Shown: positions 20,868 to 30,748, counted from the stretch's first letter. The stretch is DNA of 64,000 bases from Prochlorococcus sp. AG-347-K18 (GCA_003281365.1 QCCF01000009.1:1-64000); one strand, 5' to 3'. Translations and numbers: made by a program. Notes: a model not told the origin generated them from the sequence alone.

Positions 20868-21952
20868 TGGCAAAGTTTTTTTGTAATAAACTTTTTCGTT
20901 ATTTATCTATTATTTGTTTTTTAAATTCTACGATTCTACCAGTAAAATCTCAAAGTGCTTTAGCTGCATGGGAAATTAATACTAATGGAGTTTTGGAATT
21001 AAGAACAAAATCAAATACAAAATTAAAGGCATATTTTAAGAAGGCTAACAAAAATCATGGTGATAGATTCTGGGTAGATTTCCCAGGAGAATTAAAAAAT
21101 CCTAGAAAAATAAAAGGTAATGGTTCAATAAAAGAAATTAGGTTAGGTAAACCATATAAGGGAAAAACAAGACTAGTAATTGAATTTAAGGAAGAAGTTT
21201 ATTTGACCCCATTGAAGTGGCAAATGATTGGTTTAGATCAAAATAGATGGAGAATTAATCTTTTTAAACCAAAATATTCATTCAAGAAGATAGGTGAAGG
21301 TTTTATTGGGAAAAGAATAAAAAATATTAAATCAAATCAAAACTCCAGTTACGTAAAAAAAAGGGAGTATGATTCCTCTCAACTTCCTAATGTAAAACAA
21401 AACAAATTTTTAGTTGTCATAGATCCAGGGCATGGAGGTCTTGATCCAGGCGCAATAGGCATTAGTGGAATAAGGGAAACTGATGTTGTACTTGAGGTTT
21501 CCAAAATAGTTAAAAAGTTACTATCAGAAAAAGGTGTCAAAGCAATTTTAACTAGAAAAAACGAAGTTGATTTAGATTTACCTCCAAGAGTTTATTTAGC
21601 TAATAAAACTGATGCAGATATCTTCGTAAGTATTCATGCAAACGCTTCAAGAGGGAAAAGAAGGGATATTAATGGCTTAGAAACCTTTTATTACAGAGGT
21701 TGGAGAGGTAGATTACTTGCTAAAAGAATTCAAAAGCAAATTCTAAGAGTTTCCCCCGGAAGCCCTGATCGAGGAGTAAAACAAGGTAGATTTTACGTTA
21801 TCAAAAACACTAAGATGCCTGCAGTCCTTGTAGAAATTGGATTTTTAACAGGAAGATTAGATGCAAGAAGATTAGAAAAGGCTCCCCATCGCAAAAGATT
21901 AGCTTATGCAATTGCCCAAGGCATTCTTGAATATCTTTCTAAAGTAGGGTGA
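20867..21952 (+). CDS. amiC: N-acetylmuramoyl-L-alanine amidase with AMIN domain
   Basis: A 361-residue exported cell-wall hydrolase that cleaves the peptide stem from MurNAc, usually at the division septum. A signal peptide occupies about residues 1-30, an AMIN-type domain about 33-135, then a Lys-rich linker, then the Amidase_3 domain from about 180. The zinc ligands and catalytic Glu are visible: H189 (DPGHGG), E204 (IRETD), H257 (SIHANAS) and E323 (LVEIGFL). It starts where the nitrilase gene ends and shares 4 bases (GTGA) with murI. Confidence 0.93.
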   Translation: MAKFFCNKLFRYLSIICFLNSTILPVKSQSALAAWEINTNGVLELRTKSNTKLKAYFKKANKNHGDRFWVDFPGELKNPRKIKGNGSIKEIRLGKPYKGKTRLVIEFKEEVYLTPLKWQMIGLDQNRWRINLFKPKYSFKKIGEGFIGKRIKNIKSNQNSSYVKKREYDSSQLPNVKQNKFLVVIDPGHGGLDPGAIGISGIRETDVVLEVSKIVKKLLSEKGVKAILTRKNEVDLDLPPRVYLANKTDADIFVSIHANASRGKRRDINGLETFYYRGWRGRLLAKRIQKQILRVSPGSPDRGVKQGRFYVIKNTKMPAVLVEIGFLTGRLDARRLEKAPHRKRLAYAIAQGILEYLSKVG

Positions 21953-22743
21953 AACTTAAAATAGGTATTTTTGACAGTGGGATAGGTGGTTTTACTATCC
22001 TTAATTCTTTGCTAAAAACACGCAAAGATGTTGAAGTCTTTTATTTGGCTGATACAAAAAGAATTCCTTTTGGAAATAAAACTTTTGAAGAGATAAGATT
22101 CATTGCAAAAGAAATCTCCTCATTCTTTGAAGATAAGAATTTAGATGCACTTTTAATAGCTTGTAATACTACAAATGCATGTGCACTTGATATTCTTCAA
22201 AATAACCTAAGAATTCCTTGTTTTGATCTTATAAACTCAGTTTCAGGAATAGTAAAAGGAAAAATAATTGGTGTTTTGGCAACTCAAACTACAGTTAGAT
22301 CGTCCTATTACGAAATTGCTTTAAGTTCAAAAAATCAAAATTTAAAAATATATCAACAAGAATGTCCAGAATTCGTATCAGAAATTGAAAAAGAAAAGCT
22401 GAATTTTAATAAGTTAAATTTTCTTTCGGATTTATATTTAAGACCACTATTAAAAAAGAATATTGAAGAATTAATACTTGGATGTAGTCATTATCCTTTA
22501 ATTTATGACTTTATAAGAAAACAAATCCCCTCAAATATTAAAGTTATTGATCCATCGCAAACATTAATAAAAAATTTTAATGAATCTTTCCCTACCCCAA
22601 AAAATAGCAGTTATGAGAGTGTTTCTTACGAAAATGTAAGATTTTATGTTACTTCAGAAAAAGATGAATTTTTCAAAAAAATAAAATCTTGGCTTGAAAT
22701 TAATAAAGAAATTAAGTTGGTTAACCTCCGAACCAATGTTTGA
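21949..22743 (+). CDS. murI: Glutamate racemase
   Basis: A 264-residue racemase that makes D-glutamate for peptidoglycan. Both catalytic cysteines are present, C72 in ACNTTNA and C179 in LGCSHYPL, as is the N-terminal FDSGIGGFT. The start is a GTG that overlaps the stop of the amidase gene by four bases, a typical coupling; no nearer ATG is in frame. The combination with the amidase upstream keeps two cell-wall genes together. Confidence 0.95.
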   Translation: MKLKIGIFDSGIGGFTILNSLLKTRKDVEVFYLADTKRIPFGNKTFEEIRFIAKEISSFFEDKNLDALLIACNTTNACALDILQNNLRIPCFDLINSVSGIVKGKIIGVLATQTTVRSSYYEIALSSKNQNLKIYQQECPEFVSEIEKEKLNFNKLNFLSDLYLRPLLKKNIEELILGCSHYPLIYDFIRKQIPSNIKVIDPSQTLIKNFNESFPTPKNSSYESVSYENVRFYVTSEKDEFFKKIKSWLEINKEIKLVNLRTNV

Positions 22744-22770
22744 TTCCTTAATATATATAAGAGGTTAATA

Positions 22771-23742
22771 ATGAACACAGTAACACAACTACTACAACCA
22801 GTTGAGAATGATCTTGATGATCTTATCCTTGAACTGAAAAATCTTATAGGAGCGGGTCATCCAATACTTCAAGCCGCTGCGGAGCACCTTTTTAGTGCGG
22901 GAGGGAAAAGGTTGAGACCAGGTATCGTTTTGTTAATTTCAAAAGCTATATCGCCTGAATTTAGATTAGAAAACAAACATAAAAGGCTTGCTGAAATAAC
23001 TGAGATGATTCATACCGCTTCATTAGTCCACGATGATGTTGTTGATGAGGCCTCTACAAGAAGAGGTGTAGATACTGTACATAGTAGATTTAACACAAGA
23101 GTCGCTGTATTGGCAGGTGACTTTTTATTCGCGCAGGCAAGTTGGCATTTGGCAAACCTCGATAATGTAAATGTAGTTAAGTTACTTAGTAGGGTAATAA
23201 TGGATTTGGCTGAAGGCGAAATCAAACAAAATTTAAATAGATTCGATTCCGCTCAATCTTTTTCAAAGTATATAAACAAAAGTTACTGTAAAACTGCATC
23301 TTTAATAGCTAATAGTTGTAAAGCTGCTGGCGTTTTAAGTGATATTAATGATGAGAAATTAAACTCACTATATGATTTTGGTAAAAATATCGGTCTTGCT
23401 TTTCAAGTAGTTGATGACATACTTGATTTTACGGGAAACGATAAACAACTTGGAAAACCTGCTGTAAGTGACCTTGCTAGCGGTTATCTTACTGCACCAG
23501 TTTTATATGCTCTAGAAGAAAATAAGAAATTGTCTGTACTAATTAATAGAGAACTTGCTGAAAAAAATGATTTAGAGGATGCGCTTAACATCATAATGAA
23601 TTCTAAGGCTATTGAAAGTTCTAGAAAACTAGCAGAGGATTTTGCGATGCTTTCTAAAGAAGCCATTGTCTGGCTTCCCGATTCAGAGTATAAAAGGGCG
23701 TTAATGGCACTTCCAGAATTTGTTATTAGCCGTATTTACTAG
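22771..23742 (+). CDS. sds: Solanesyl (all-trans polyprenyl) diphosphate synthase
   Basis: A 323-residue trans-isoprenyl diphosphate synthase that makes the long side chain of plastoquinone. The two Asp-rich motifs are intact: DDVVD at 88-92 and DDILD at 215-219, with GGKRLRP near residue 44. The small-residue positions before the first Asp motif favour long-chain products. 27 bases follow murI, and the acs gene follows after 93 bases. Chain length is inferred from the family, not measured. Confidence 0.93.
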   Translation: MNTVTQLLQPVENDLDDLILELKNLIGAGHPILQAAAEHLFSAGGKRLRPGIVLLISKAISPEFRLENKHKRLAEITEMIHTASLVHDDVVDEASTRRGVDTVHSRFNTRVAVLAGDFLFAQASWHLANLDNVNVVKLLSRVIMDLAEGEIKQNLNRFDSAQSFSKYINKSYCKTASLIANSCKAAGVLSDINDEKLNSLYDFGKNIGLAFQVVDDILDFTGNDKQLGKPAVSDLASGYLTAPVLYALEENKKLSVLINRELAEKNDLEDALNIIMNSKAIESSRKLAEDFAMLSKEAIVWLPDSEYKRALMALPEFVISRIY

Positions 23743-23835
23743 TTTTATTTATAAAAGTTTTTCAGCTAAATTAATATTAAATTTTTACTAAACCACAATT
23801 TTATGAACTAGATTTATTAATTATGGATTAATTAA

Positions 23836-25818
23836 ATGTCATTAGATAAAAACAATTCAATCAATAACATATTAGAAGAAAGGAGAATTTTTCCTCCTCC
23901 AAAAGAATTTTCTGAAAACTCAAATATTAAATCTCAACAAGAATTACTTACTCTAAAGAAAGAATCAACTGATAATCCAATTCAGTTTTGGGAATCTTTT
24001 GCAAAATCTGAATTAGATTGGTTTGAGCCTTTTGAAACTGTCTTAGATAGCGAAAATGCCCCCTTTTTTCAATGGTTTAAAGAAGGAAAACTTAATATTA
24101 CATACAATTGCTTAGATAGACATATTAAGAGGGGTTTTGGAGCGAAAACTGCACTTATATGGGAAGGTGAACCGGGGGATAGTAAAAAATATTCTTATGA
24201 AGAACTCTTAAAAGAAGTTTGCAGAGCTGCTAATGCATTAAAAGAAATTGGTGTAAAAAAAGGAAATTTGGTATGTATTTATATGCCAATGATTCCTGAG
24301 GCAATGTTTGCGATGTTAGCTTGCGCAAGAATTGGAGCACCGCATTCAGTCGTCTTTGGGGGGTTTTCAGCAGAAGCACTAAAAGAAAGATTAATTGATG
24401 GAGATGCTAAATTTGTCATTACTGCTGATGGCGGATTTAGAAAAGATAAGGTTGTCGAGCTTAAGAAAGCAGTTGATGCTGCAATTGAAAGTGGGGCTGA
24501 TAAAGTTGTTGAAAAAGTTGTTGTTGTTCAAAGAACTAAAAAAAATATTTCTATGTTTGCTGATAGGGATTTTTGGTGGCATGAAATTTTAAACGATCAA
24601 AAAGAAGAGTGTGAACCTGAAATAATGGATAGCGAAGATAGACTTTTTATTCTTTATACTTCAGGCTCTACTGGAAAACCTAAAGGCGTAGTTCATACTA
24701 CAGGTGGTTATAATCTGTGGACCCATTTGACATTTAAATGGATTTTTGATTTAAAAGATGATGATATTTACTGGTGTACTGCTGATATCGGTTGGATTAC
24801 TGGTCATAGTTATATAGTTTATGGACCCTTATCTAATGGAGCTACAACCTTAATGTTTGAGGGAGTACCAAGAGCCTCTAATTTAGGGGCTTTTTGGGAA
24901 ATTGTTCAGAAATATAAGGTTTCCATTTTTTATACTGCACCAACTGCCATAAGATCATTTATGAAGTCTGGGCGCGAAATCCCTGATAAATATAATCTGG
25001 AAAGTCTTAGACTTCTTGGTACTGTTGGAGAACCAATTAATCCTGAAGCATGGATGTGGTACAAAGACGTTATAGGTAAAAACAAATGTCCTATAGTTGA
25101 TACTTGGTGGCAAACTGAAACTGGAGGTGTAATGATAAGTCCTTTACCTGGAGTGGTTGCGACAAAGCCTGGTTCAGCTACTTATCCATTACCTGGAATT
25201 GAAGTTGAAGTAGTTGATAAGAATGGAGATAAGGTGATGGAGAATGAGGGCGGGTATTTAATTATTAAGAAGCCTTGGCCAGGAATGATGAGAACAATTC
25301 ATGGCAACTCACAGAGATACTTGGATAGTTATTGGGAATATATAAACTTTAAAGGAGAAAAGAACGTTTATTTTGCTGGGGATGGAGCACGTATTGATGC
25401 AGATGGATACATGTGGATTATGGGGAGAGTTGATGATGTCATAAGTGTCTCAGGACATCGGTTAGGGACAATGGAAATAGAATCTGCTTTAGTGAGTCAT
25501 AAATTAGTTGCGGAAGCTGCCGTTGTTGGAAGAAAAGATGATTTAAAAGGTGAAGTAATAGTCGCTTTTGTATCTCTAGAGAAAGATGTTAATAGTTCTT
25601 CAGAATTAGTAGAGGAATTAAAGAAACACGTTGTTAATGAAATTGGAATTATTGCTAAGCCAGAAAAAGTTATAATTTCTGACTCTCTTCCTAAAACACG
25701 AAGTGGAAAAATTATGAGGAGAATTTTGAGATCTTTGGCTGCAGGAGAAAAAATTAGTGGTGATATAAGTACTCTTGAAGATAGTTCTATTTTGGAAAAG
25801 TTGAAAGAAAAATCCTAA
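23836..25818 (+). CDS. acs: Acetyl-CoA synthetase
   Basis: A 660-residue AMP-forming synthetase that converts acetate, ATP and CoA to acetyl-CoA. Visible motifs are the P-loop-like [14 protein letters not shown], the WWQTETGG acid-binding segment, the [16 protein letters not shown] hinge and the C-terminal [11 protein letters not shown], whose Lys is the usual acetylation-controlled residue. Length is normal for bacterial Acs. Its last 4 bases overlap the convergent DUF1350 gene. Confidence 0.97.
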   Translation: MSLDKNNSINNILEERRIFPPPKEFSENSNIKSQQELLTLKKESTDNPIQFWESFAKSELDWFEPFETVLDSENAPFFQWFKEGKLNITYNCLDRHIKRGFGAKTALIWEGEPGDSKKYSYEELLKEVCRAANALKEIGVKKGNLVCIYMPMIPEAMFAMLACARIGAPHSVVFGGFSAEALKERLIDGDAKFVITADGGFRKDKVVELKKAVDAAIESGADKVVEKVVVVQRTKKNISMFADRDFWWHEILNDQKEECEPEIMDSEDRLFILYTSGSTGKPKGVVHTTGGYNLWTHLTFKWIFDLKDDDIYWCTADIGWITGHSYIVYGPLSNGATTLMFEGVPRASNLGAFWEIVQKYKVSIFYTAPTAIRSFMKSGREIPDKYNLESLRLLGTVGEPINPEAWMWYKDVIGKNKCPIVDTWWQTETGGVMISPLPGVVATKPGSATYPLPGIEVEVVDKNGDKVMENEGGYLIIKKPWPGMMRTIHGNSQRYLDSYWEYINFKGEKNVYFAGDGARIDADGYMWIMGRVDDVISVSGHRLGTMEIESALVSHKLVAEAAVVGRKDDLKGEVIVAFVSLEKDVNSSSELVEELKKHVVNEIGIIAKPEKVIISDSLPKTRSGKIMRRILRSLAAGEKISGDISTLEDSSILEKLKEKS

Positions 25819-26537
25819 TAGGATTCATCAACTAATTCTGAAATTTTTTTTATAGTATTTTTTTTAAAATCATCATCTGCCCAGTCTCCCAAAAAATTTT
25901 CTCTTAGCCCTGCACTAGCAATAATTGTGTGAGTTCCTTTTAAAATTATACCCTTAGAGTTGTCTTCTTTTCTTGATTTAAGACAAGAAAATAATTTATC
26001 TGTTTGGTCTAATTCGTCTGAGTTAAATTTTATAAGGAAGTTATTTTTTTGATTATAAGTTTTTTCAATTATTCGTAAAGTTCTTTCCGGACTAGGGCTG
26101 AACTCACTACTGAACTCTAATTTTTGAGCAATCTGTTTCAGTAGTGGAATCGATTTGTTTGCACTAAAGTTATTGAAACTAATTGATATAAATTTTTCGC
26201 AATTCCTACCTCCGTCAGGAGAAATTAAATGCAGTTTACAGCCTAGGCTATGACCAATTCTGATTGAAGGGATTAATGAGCCTGTTCTTTTAGATAAGGA
26301 CAGGCGGCAATTTTTAAAATCCTTCCATGCTCTTATAGCTATTTGCTGGTGATCAAATTGAGGAGTGTACTTGTATGCGTGTACGGCATAATTTTTATCA
26401 ATTAAGCTCTCTATTAATCTTCTATAGGTTAAATCTGGTTTAGAAGCTAAATAACTGCCTCCAATAAATTCCACAATTTTCTTTGGATTTGAAGGCCAAA
26501 AGCAAAAATTGTTAAATTGATATTTTGTAAAAGTCAT
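25815..26537 (-). CDS. DUF1350 protein, alpha/beta-hydrolase-like
   Basis: A 240-residue member of DUF1350, a family of cyanobacteria and plastids. A GHSLG nucleophile elbow at residues 95-99, with Ser97, suggests an alpha/beta-hydrolase fold, and the N-terminal [13 protein letters not shown] segment is typical of the family. The catalytic acid and His cannot be fixed from the sequence alone. Convergent with acs (4 shared bases). Function unknown; a serine hydrolase activity is inference. Confidence 0.82.
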   Translation of the reverse strand: MTFTKYQFNNFCFWPSNPKKIVEFIGGSYLASKPDLTYRRLIESLIDKNYAVHAYKYTPQFDHQQIAIRAWKDFKNCRLSLSKRTGSLIPSIRIGHSLGCKLHLISPDGGRNCEKFISISFNNFSANKSIPLLKQIAQKLEFSSEFSPSPERTLRIIEKTYNQKNNFLIKFNSDELDQTDKLFSCLKSRKEDNSKGIILKGTHTIIASAGLRENFLGDWADDDFKKNTIKKISELVDESY

Positions 26538-26664
26538 TTTTTAGTTTCATTTTTAATCTAAAAGGGTTTAAAAAATTATTTTCTAGTCAATTTTAATTAA
26601 TAAATATTAATTTAAAAGAAATTTTTATTAAATGCGTCAAGATGAATGAAAGTGTTTTAGCTAA

Positions 26665-27444
26665 TTGGAACTTTTCAACAAAAAAGGATTAAATCAGTTG
26701 GATTTTCTTCAGGATCAAATTAATAGCAATCCTTCTGAAATAAGTGTTTCTTATCAAAATAAAAAAATAGAAAAAATTTTAATTCTTGATACAGAAACAA
26801 CAGGGTTAGATGAAAATAAAGATCAAGTTATCGAGATAGGTTGTATTTTGTTTGATGTATCTACTAAATGTGTACTTTCTCAGGTCTCATTTTTATTGCC
26901 GGTTGAAAATAATGAAGCCGAACATGTAAATGGTATATCAGCAGAAGTAACTAATATTTCTCAACCATGGGAAGATGGATTAAATTTTTTTTTAAAACTT
27001 GTTGATTGTTCGAATTTTATTGTTGCTCATAATGTAGAGTTTGATAAGAAATGGTTTGGTAAAGGAAGATTGCCTGAACTTAATAAAAAATGGATATGCA
27101 GTTTGGAGGACATTAATTGGTCTTTTCAAAAATCACTAAAAACTAGACCTTCAGTAACTGATCTAGCTCTATCTTTTTCAATACCTGTTTGGAATTTGCA
27201 TAGAGCTTTGTCTGATTGCTTTTACATATCTGAGGTATTCAAAAAATGTGATAATTTAGAGGAAATTTTACTTAAAGCTACTGAACCAAGGTTTTTATAC
27301 AAGGCGGTGGTTAGTTACGAAGAGAGGACTTTAGCTAAAGATGCTGGCTTTAGATGGAATAATCCTGTGCAAGGAGCTTGGTCAAGAAAATTAACTACTG
27401 ATGAGGCAAAAAATCTTGATTTTAAAGTAGAGATACTAAAGTAG
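26665..27444 (+). CDS. DEDDh 3'-5' exonuclease with C-terminal DUF5710-like domain
   Basis: A 259-residue exonuclease of the DNA polymerase III epsilon type. All acidic positions of the DEDDh active site are visible: D42 and E44 (LDTETTG), D127 (HNVEFDKKWF), H179 and D184 (HRALSDCFY). Residues about 209-257 (SYEERTLAKDAGFRWNN and a Trp-containing end) resemble the small DUF5710-type domain that often accompanies nucleases and primases. The only start after the in-frame stop at 26662 is a TTG at 26665. It is not the proofreading subunit by clear proof; a repair exonuclease is equally likely. Confidence 0.85.
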   Translation: MELFNKKGLNQLDFLQDQINSNPSEISVSYQNKKIEKILILDTETTGLDENKDQVIEIGCILFDVSTKCVLSQVSFLLPVENNEAEHVNGISAEVTNISQPWEDGLNFFLKLVDCSNFIVAHNVEFDKKWFGKGRLPELNKKWICSLEDINWSFQKSLKTRPSVTDLALSFSIPVWNLHRALSDCFYISEVFKKCDNLEEILLKATEPRFLYKAVVSYEERTLAKDAGFRWNNPVQGAWSRKLTTDEAKNLDFKVEILK

Positions 27445-27472
27445 TATAAAAATAATTGACTTAGAAAAAAAG

Positions 27473-27895
27473 TTAGTGCGTTTTACAGGGCATCCATTTC
27501 TTACCCATTTTATGTGCTCCAGTACATCCATAATTTGAGGCAGCCTTTTCAGCTTCTTCTTTGGTGTTAAATAAATCTGACATCATACTCTCATCATTTG
27601 AATTTGAAATTTGTTTGGAATGATTATGATTATTGATTTGAGAATTAAGTGAATATTCCCATACTCCCATAGAGGTAATCCCTGCAGAGATAATTCCCAT
27701 CCCAACTACTGATAAATTTACTATTCCCATTGCTACTGCACCAAAAGAAAAAACACCCATTGGGACTACACCAATACTTATTACTCCCATTGGTACGATT
27801 CCTATTGAAACGATACCAAGAGGTGCTATTCCAAAAGCTATTTTTTTTGGTTTTGTACCACAATGCTGACTCTCTTTATTTTTATTAATTTCCAA
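27473..27895 (-). CDS. Decapeptide-repeat hydrophobic protein with DUF3721 tail
   Basis: A 140-residue protein in three parts. Residues 21-80 are six tandem copies of a ten-residue repeat with consensus close to IGIVPMGVIS, in which the Met-Gly pair is invariant in five copies and Leu-Gly in the first. A His/Asn-rich linker follows (about 84-105). The C-terminus, with NYGCTGAHKMGKKWMPCKTH at 121-140, is the short DUF3721 pattern (two Cys, one conserved His, WMPC). The repeat could be a membrane or beta-structured module; I know of no function. DUF3721 occurs mainly in marine picocyanobacteria. Confidence 0.8.
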   Translation of the reverse strand: MEINKNKESQHCGTKPKKIAFGIAPLGIVSIGIVPMGVISIGVVPMGVFSFGAVAMGIVNLSVVGMGIISAGITSMGVWEYSLNSQINNHNHSKQISNSNDESMMSDLFNTKEEAEKAASNYGCTGAHKMGKKWMPCKTH

Positions 27896-27994
27896 TTGTT
27901 TTTCTAAATGTTAAATTAAAATTGTCTCACAAAACAATCAATAAGAATTTAATTTCACCTTAAATTAAAAAACTTTGAATTATTTTCCAGAACT

Positions 27995-29275
27995 TTGAAT
28001 AACTTAAGAAATCTTAGAGGAACTATAGACCTATTGCCTGAGCAATTAATAAAGTGGCAAAATGTTGAGAAAATTTTATTGGAGCAGCTTTCAAGAGCAT
28101 CTATTAAAGAAATAAGAACACCTTTATTGGAGATGACTGAATTATTCATAAGAGGAATTGGAGAGGGAACAGATGTTGTCAGCAAAGAAATGTACACATT
28201 TATTGATAGAGGGGAGAGATCATGTACTCTTAGGCCTGAAGGGACGGCATCCGTCGCACGAGCCTTGATTCAAAATGGAATATCTTCCAATCCTCTCCAA
28301 AAACTTTGGTACATGGGACCTATGTTTAGGTATGAAAGACCTCAAGCAGGAAGGCAAAGGCAGTTTCATCAATTAGGAGTTGAGTTTATAGGATACGAAT
28401 CGGTTAGAAGTGATCTTGATATTATTGCTTTGGCTTGGGATATATTAGGAAAACTAGGAATAAAAGAACTTAATCTTGAAATAAATACTTTGGGTGACGT
28501 TAATGATAGATTGAATTTTCAAAAATCTTTTTTAAAGTGGCTAGAAAATAATAAAAATTCTCTGGATTTAGATTCTCAGAAGAGGATTCATAAAAACCCT
28601 TTGAGAATTCTAGACTCCAAAAATATTCAAACAAAAAAAGTCCTTGAAAATGCTCCAAGATTATTTGATTTTCTATCTGAAAAAAGTCATGAAAGATATT
28701 CATGTCTAAAAAGACAATTAGAGACTTTAAAAATACCTTTCGTGGAAAACTATAATTTAGTGAGAGGTTTGGATTATTACACCCACACAGCCTTTGAAAT
28801 AACTAGTGGTGCTTTAGGCTCCCAAGCTACAGTTTGCGGAGGAGGAAGATATGATAATTTAATTAAACAAATGGGTGGGCCAAATACCCCGGCAATTGGA
28901 TTTGCTATTGGTTTAGAAAGATTAATCTTACTTGCGGGGAAAGACCTTGAAGTTGTAAGAAATACTGATATTTATATTATTAATCAAGGTTTAATTGCTG
29001 AATCATTAGCTATGAACTTATCAAGAAAATTAAGAAATTATAATTTAATAGTTGAATTGGATTTGAGTGGAGCATCTTTTTCTAAACAATTTAAAAAAGC
29101 AAATAAACTTAAATCAAAAAGTATTATTGTGATAGGTGATGAAGAGGCAGCTAATAAAGAATTTCTTATAAGACTCTTTGATCGATCAGGTAATGAGAAT
29201 CAAGAAGAGATTATATCTTTTGAGAATGATATTAAATTAGAAAAGTGGATAAATAATTACTTACTTGCAAAATGA
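27995..29275 (+). CDS. hisS: Histidyl-tRNA synthetase
   Basis: A 426-residue class II synthetase that charges tRNA-His. Class II motif 2 (YMGPMFRYERPQAGRQRQFHQ), the His A segment LVRGLDYYTHTAFEI and the motif 3 region AIGFAIGLERLILL are all present, with a normal anticodon domain at the end. The start is the TTG at 27995; homologues begin close to NLRNLRGT. Its stop overlaps the ATG of the next small gene by four bases (ATGA). Confidence 0.95.
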   Translation: MNNLRNLRGTIDLLPEQLIKWQNVEKILLEQLSRASIKEIRTPLLEMTELFIRGIGEGTDVVSKEMYTFIDRGERSCTLRPEGTASVARALIQNGISSNPLQKLWYMGPMFRYERPQAGRQRQFHQLGVEFIGYESVRSDLDIIALAWDILGKLGIKELNLEINTLGDVNDRLNFQKSFLKWLENNKNSLDLDSQKRIHKNPLRILDSKNIQTKKVLENAPRLFDFLSEKSHERYSCLKRQLETLKIPFVENYNLVRGLDYYTHTAFEITSGALGSQATVCGGGRYDNLIKQMGGPNTPAIGFAIGLERLILLAGKDLEVVRNTDIYIINQGLIAESLAMNLSRKLRNYNLIVELDLSGASFSKQFKKANKLKSKSIIVIGDEEAANKEFLIRLFDRSGNENQEEIISFENDIKLEKWINNYLLAK

Positions 29276-29559
29276 TGCTCTTACGATTATTAATAATTTT
29301 ACTTTTTATGTTTATTTTTTTTTATTTAAGAAATTTTTTAAAATTAAACATTAAACAAAAAGTTTTTAAGGCTAAAAAATTAACAACTTTCAATAAGAAG
29401 AATCTAAATAATTGGATGAATTTAACAAAAAAAGAAAGATATGACTTATTAAAACAAGATTCTGTTAACTACATAAATAGAAGGAAACTTTTATTAGACG
29501 AAATTAGAAAAGAATATAAAAAAATATCAAGTCAAAATTCTGAGAAGAATATTAAGTAA
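29272..29559 (+). CDS. Small hypothetical protein with N-terminal membrane anchor
   Basis: A 95-residue protein not recognised by family. One hydrophobic segment (about residues 4-23) is followed by a strongly basic, Lys/Asn-rich helix-prone tail with NNWMNLTKKERYDLLK. It overlaps hisS by four bases and lies 8 bases before the next small gene, so it is probably part of the hisS transcript. The overlap and coding-like composition support a real gene; function unknown. Confidence 0.65.
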   Translation: MMLLRLLIILLFMFIFFYLRNFLKLNIKQKVFKAKKLTTFNKKNLNNWMNLTKKERYDLLKQDSVNYINRRKLLLDEIRKEYKKISSQNSEKNIK

Positions 29560-29567
29560 AAATAAAT

Positions 29568-29867
29568 ATGGAAAATTTCTGGACATCTAATAAACCCATA
29601 AATGGATTGAGACATTTTGTTTTGGTAAATGAGACTAAAGAAAAAGGTAATATTATTTTTTTAATGGTTTCTGTACTTGATTCTGAAATCAATTTAAAAA
29701 CTACTTACGATGAATTAATAAATAGTGGAAATTGGTATAGAGGTTGGATCAATCTTCCAAAGTTCCAATCGATAACTCAGGAATATGATAACTTTAAATC
29801 CAGCAATAAAGTAAAGGGTATTGATGAAATATTCATTTATGAAGATTCTTCATTTAATATTTCTTAA
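29568..29867 (+). CDS. TIGR02450-like tryptophan-containing small protein
   Basis: A 99-residue protein. The N-terminal FWTSNKPINGLRHFVLVN and the later WYRGWINLP segment follow the pattern of the small TIGR02450 family (a Trp-x2-x-Pro-x-x-x-x-HF stretch and a W..GW end). No catalytic residue is evident and no function is established. Third gene of the presumed hisS unit; the 135 bases after it hold no gene I can see. Confidence 0.65.
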   Translation: MENFWTSNKPINGLRHFVLVNETKEKGNIIFLMVSVLDSEINLKTTYDELINSGNWYRGWINLPKFQSITQEYDNFKSSNKVKGIDEIFIYEDSSFNIS

Positions 29868-30002
29868 TTCTAAATAAACCTTTCAATTCTTTTTTTCGAT
29901 AAATACTAGGATTTTTGTTAATTAATAATTATTTAAAAGTTTTACCCCTTTCAAAAAAATAAAATTAACGTTATCAAGGATTAATAATAAATACTTAATC
30001 CA

Positions 30003-30236
30003 ATGTTAGGGGATATATGGAGCTCATCTGAGTTAACAGCTGAAAAACTAAGAATAACTGAAATCAAACTTTCTTTTTTACGTGAAAATGGAATACTAAA
30101 GCCTGGAATTCATTGGAAAAGTTCTCCGATTGGCCAGAAAAAACCTTGGAATCCCAAACCGCTTTATAACGTAGAAATGTGTGAGAAAATAATTGATAAA
30201 TTTTATTTTGAAGAGGACTATAAAATTGCAGCTTAA
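30003..30236 (+). CDS. Small excisionase-like or helix-turn-helix-like protein
   Basis: A 77-residue protein. The central part FLRENGILKPGIHWKSSP and the end PLYNVEMCEKII follow a pattern (LKPG-H-W, then YN/YD-x-E) seen in small excisionase-like DNA-binding proteins of phages and cyanobacteria. There is no integrase or att site nearby, so a role in recombination is not indicated; a small regulator is as likely. It stands alone between hisS-unit genes and the pcb upstream region. Confidence 0.6.
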   Translation: MLGDIWSSSELTAEKLRITEIKLSFLRENGILKPGIHWKSSPIGQKKPWNPKPLYNVEMCEKIIDKFYFEEDYKIAA

Positions 30237-30274
30237 AAAGTATATTTTTTGATTAATTTAGAAAAATATAAATC

Positions 30275-30451
30275 TTACTCTATTAAATTTTCATCCTTGC
30301 AATCAATTAGTGTATTTTGCAAAGTTGGATATAGGTTAATCATATCTATATATTGTTTTGATTTCCTGTAAGATTTTGCAGCATTTTTGTAATGAACTTC
30401 AGATTTCATTGCTAGTGAAAATTTTCTAGAAGAATCTTGAGAAGTAGTCAT
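30275..30451 (-). CDS. Possible 58-residue hypothetical protein
   Basis: An ATG at 30451-30449 opens a frame of 58 codons ending at TAA. The product is hydrophilic (it begins MTTSQDSSRKFSLAMKSE) with a Tyr/Lys-rich middle (KNAAKSYRKSKQYID), composition similar to real proteins of this genome and unlike random translation of AT-rich DNA. No well-placed ribosome binding site is seen. I know no homologue. Confidence 0.45.
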   Translation of the reverse strand: MTTSQDSSRKFSLAMKSEVHYKNAAKSYRKSKQYIDMINLYPTLQNTLIDCKDENLIE

Positions 30452-30720
30452 AATATTAGATGTCTTATCCTCTTTTTAATGATTGTTTGAGAATGAGGCA
30501 ATAAAAAGGCTGGTTTAATGAAACAAAACATCGTTTAATGTCAGCAAAAAGAAATTTAATAAAAAAAAATTAATCGTATTACTCTTGTTATTTCATGTGA
30601 AATCGATTCTCTAATAATAACTTTGCTGATAAAAACTAACTTATTTTGTCGTTGATTATTGATTTAAATTAATTAGTTTTTTATTTTTAGGATTACTAAT
30701 TTTTACAATTTTGTTGTGAA

Positions 30721-30748
30721 TTGAACTGTTTGATGAAATTTAAAGTAT
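30721..30748 (+). promoter_or_regulatory. Candidate promoter of the pcb gene
   Basis: TTGAAC at 30721-30726 and AAGTAT at 30743-30748, 16 bases apart, precede the pcb start codon by about 30 bases. The spacing and sequences are only a moderate fit to a sigma-70 promoter, and AT-rich DNA gives many such matches. Confidence 0.3.

Noticed and set aside
30003-30236. Remnant of a prophage or genomic island
   Set aside because: No integrase, tRNA-flanked att site or composition shift surrounds it.
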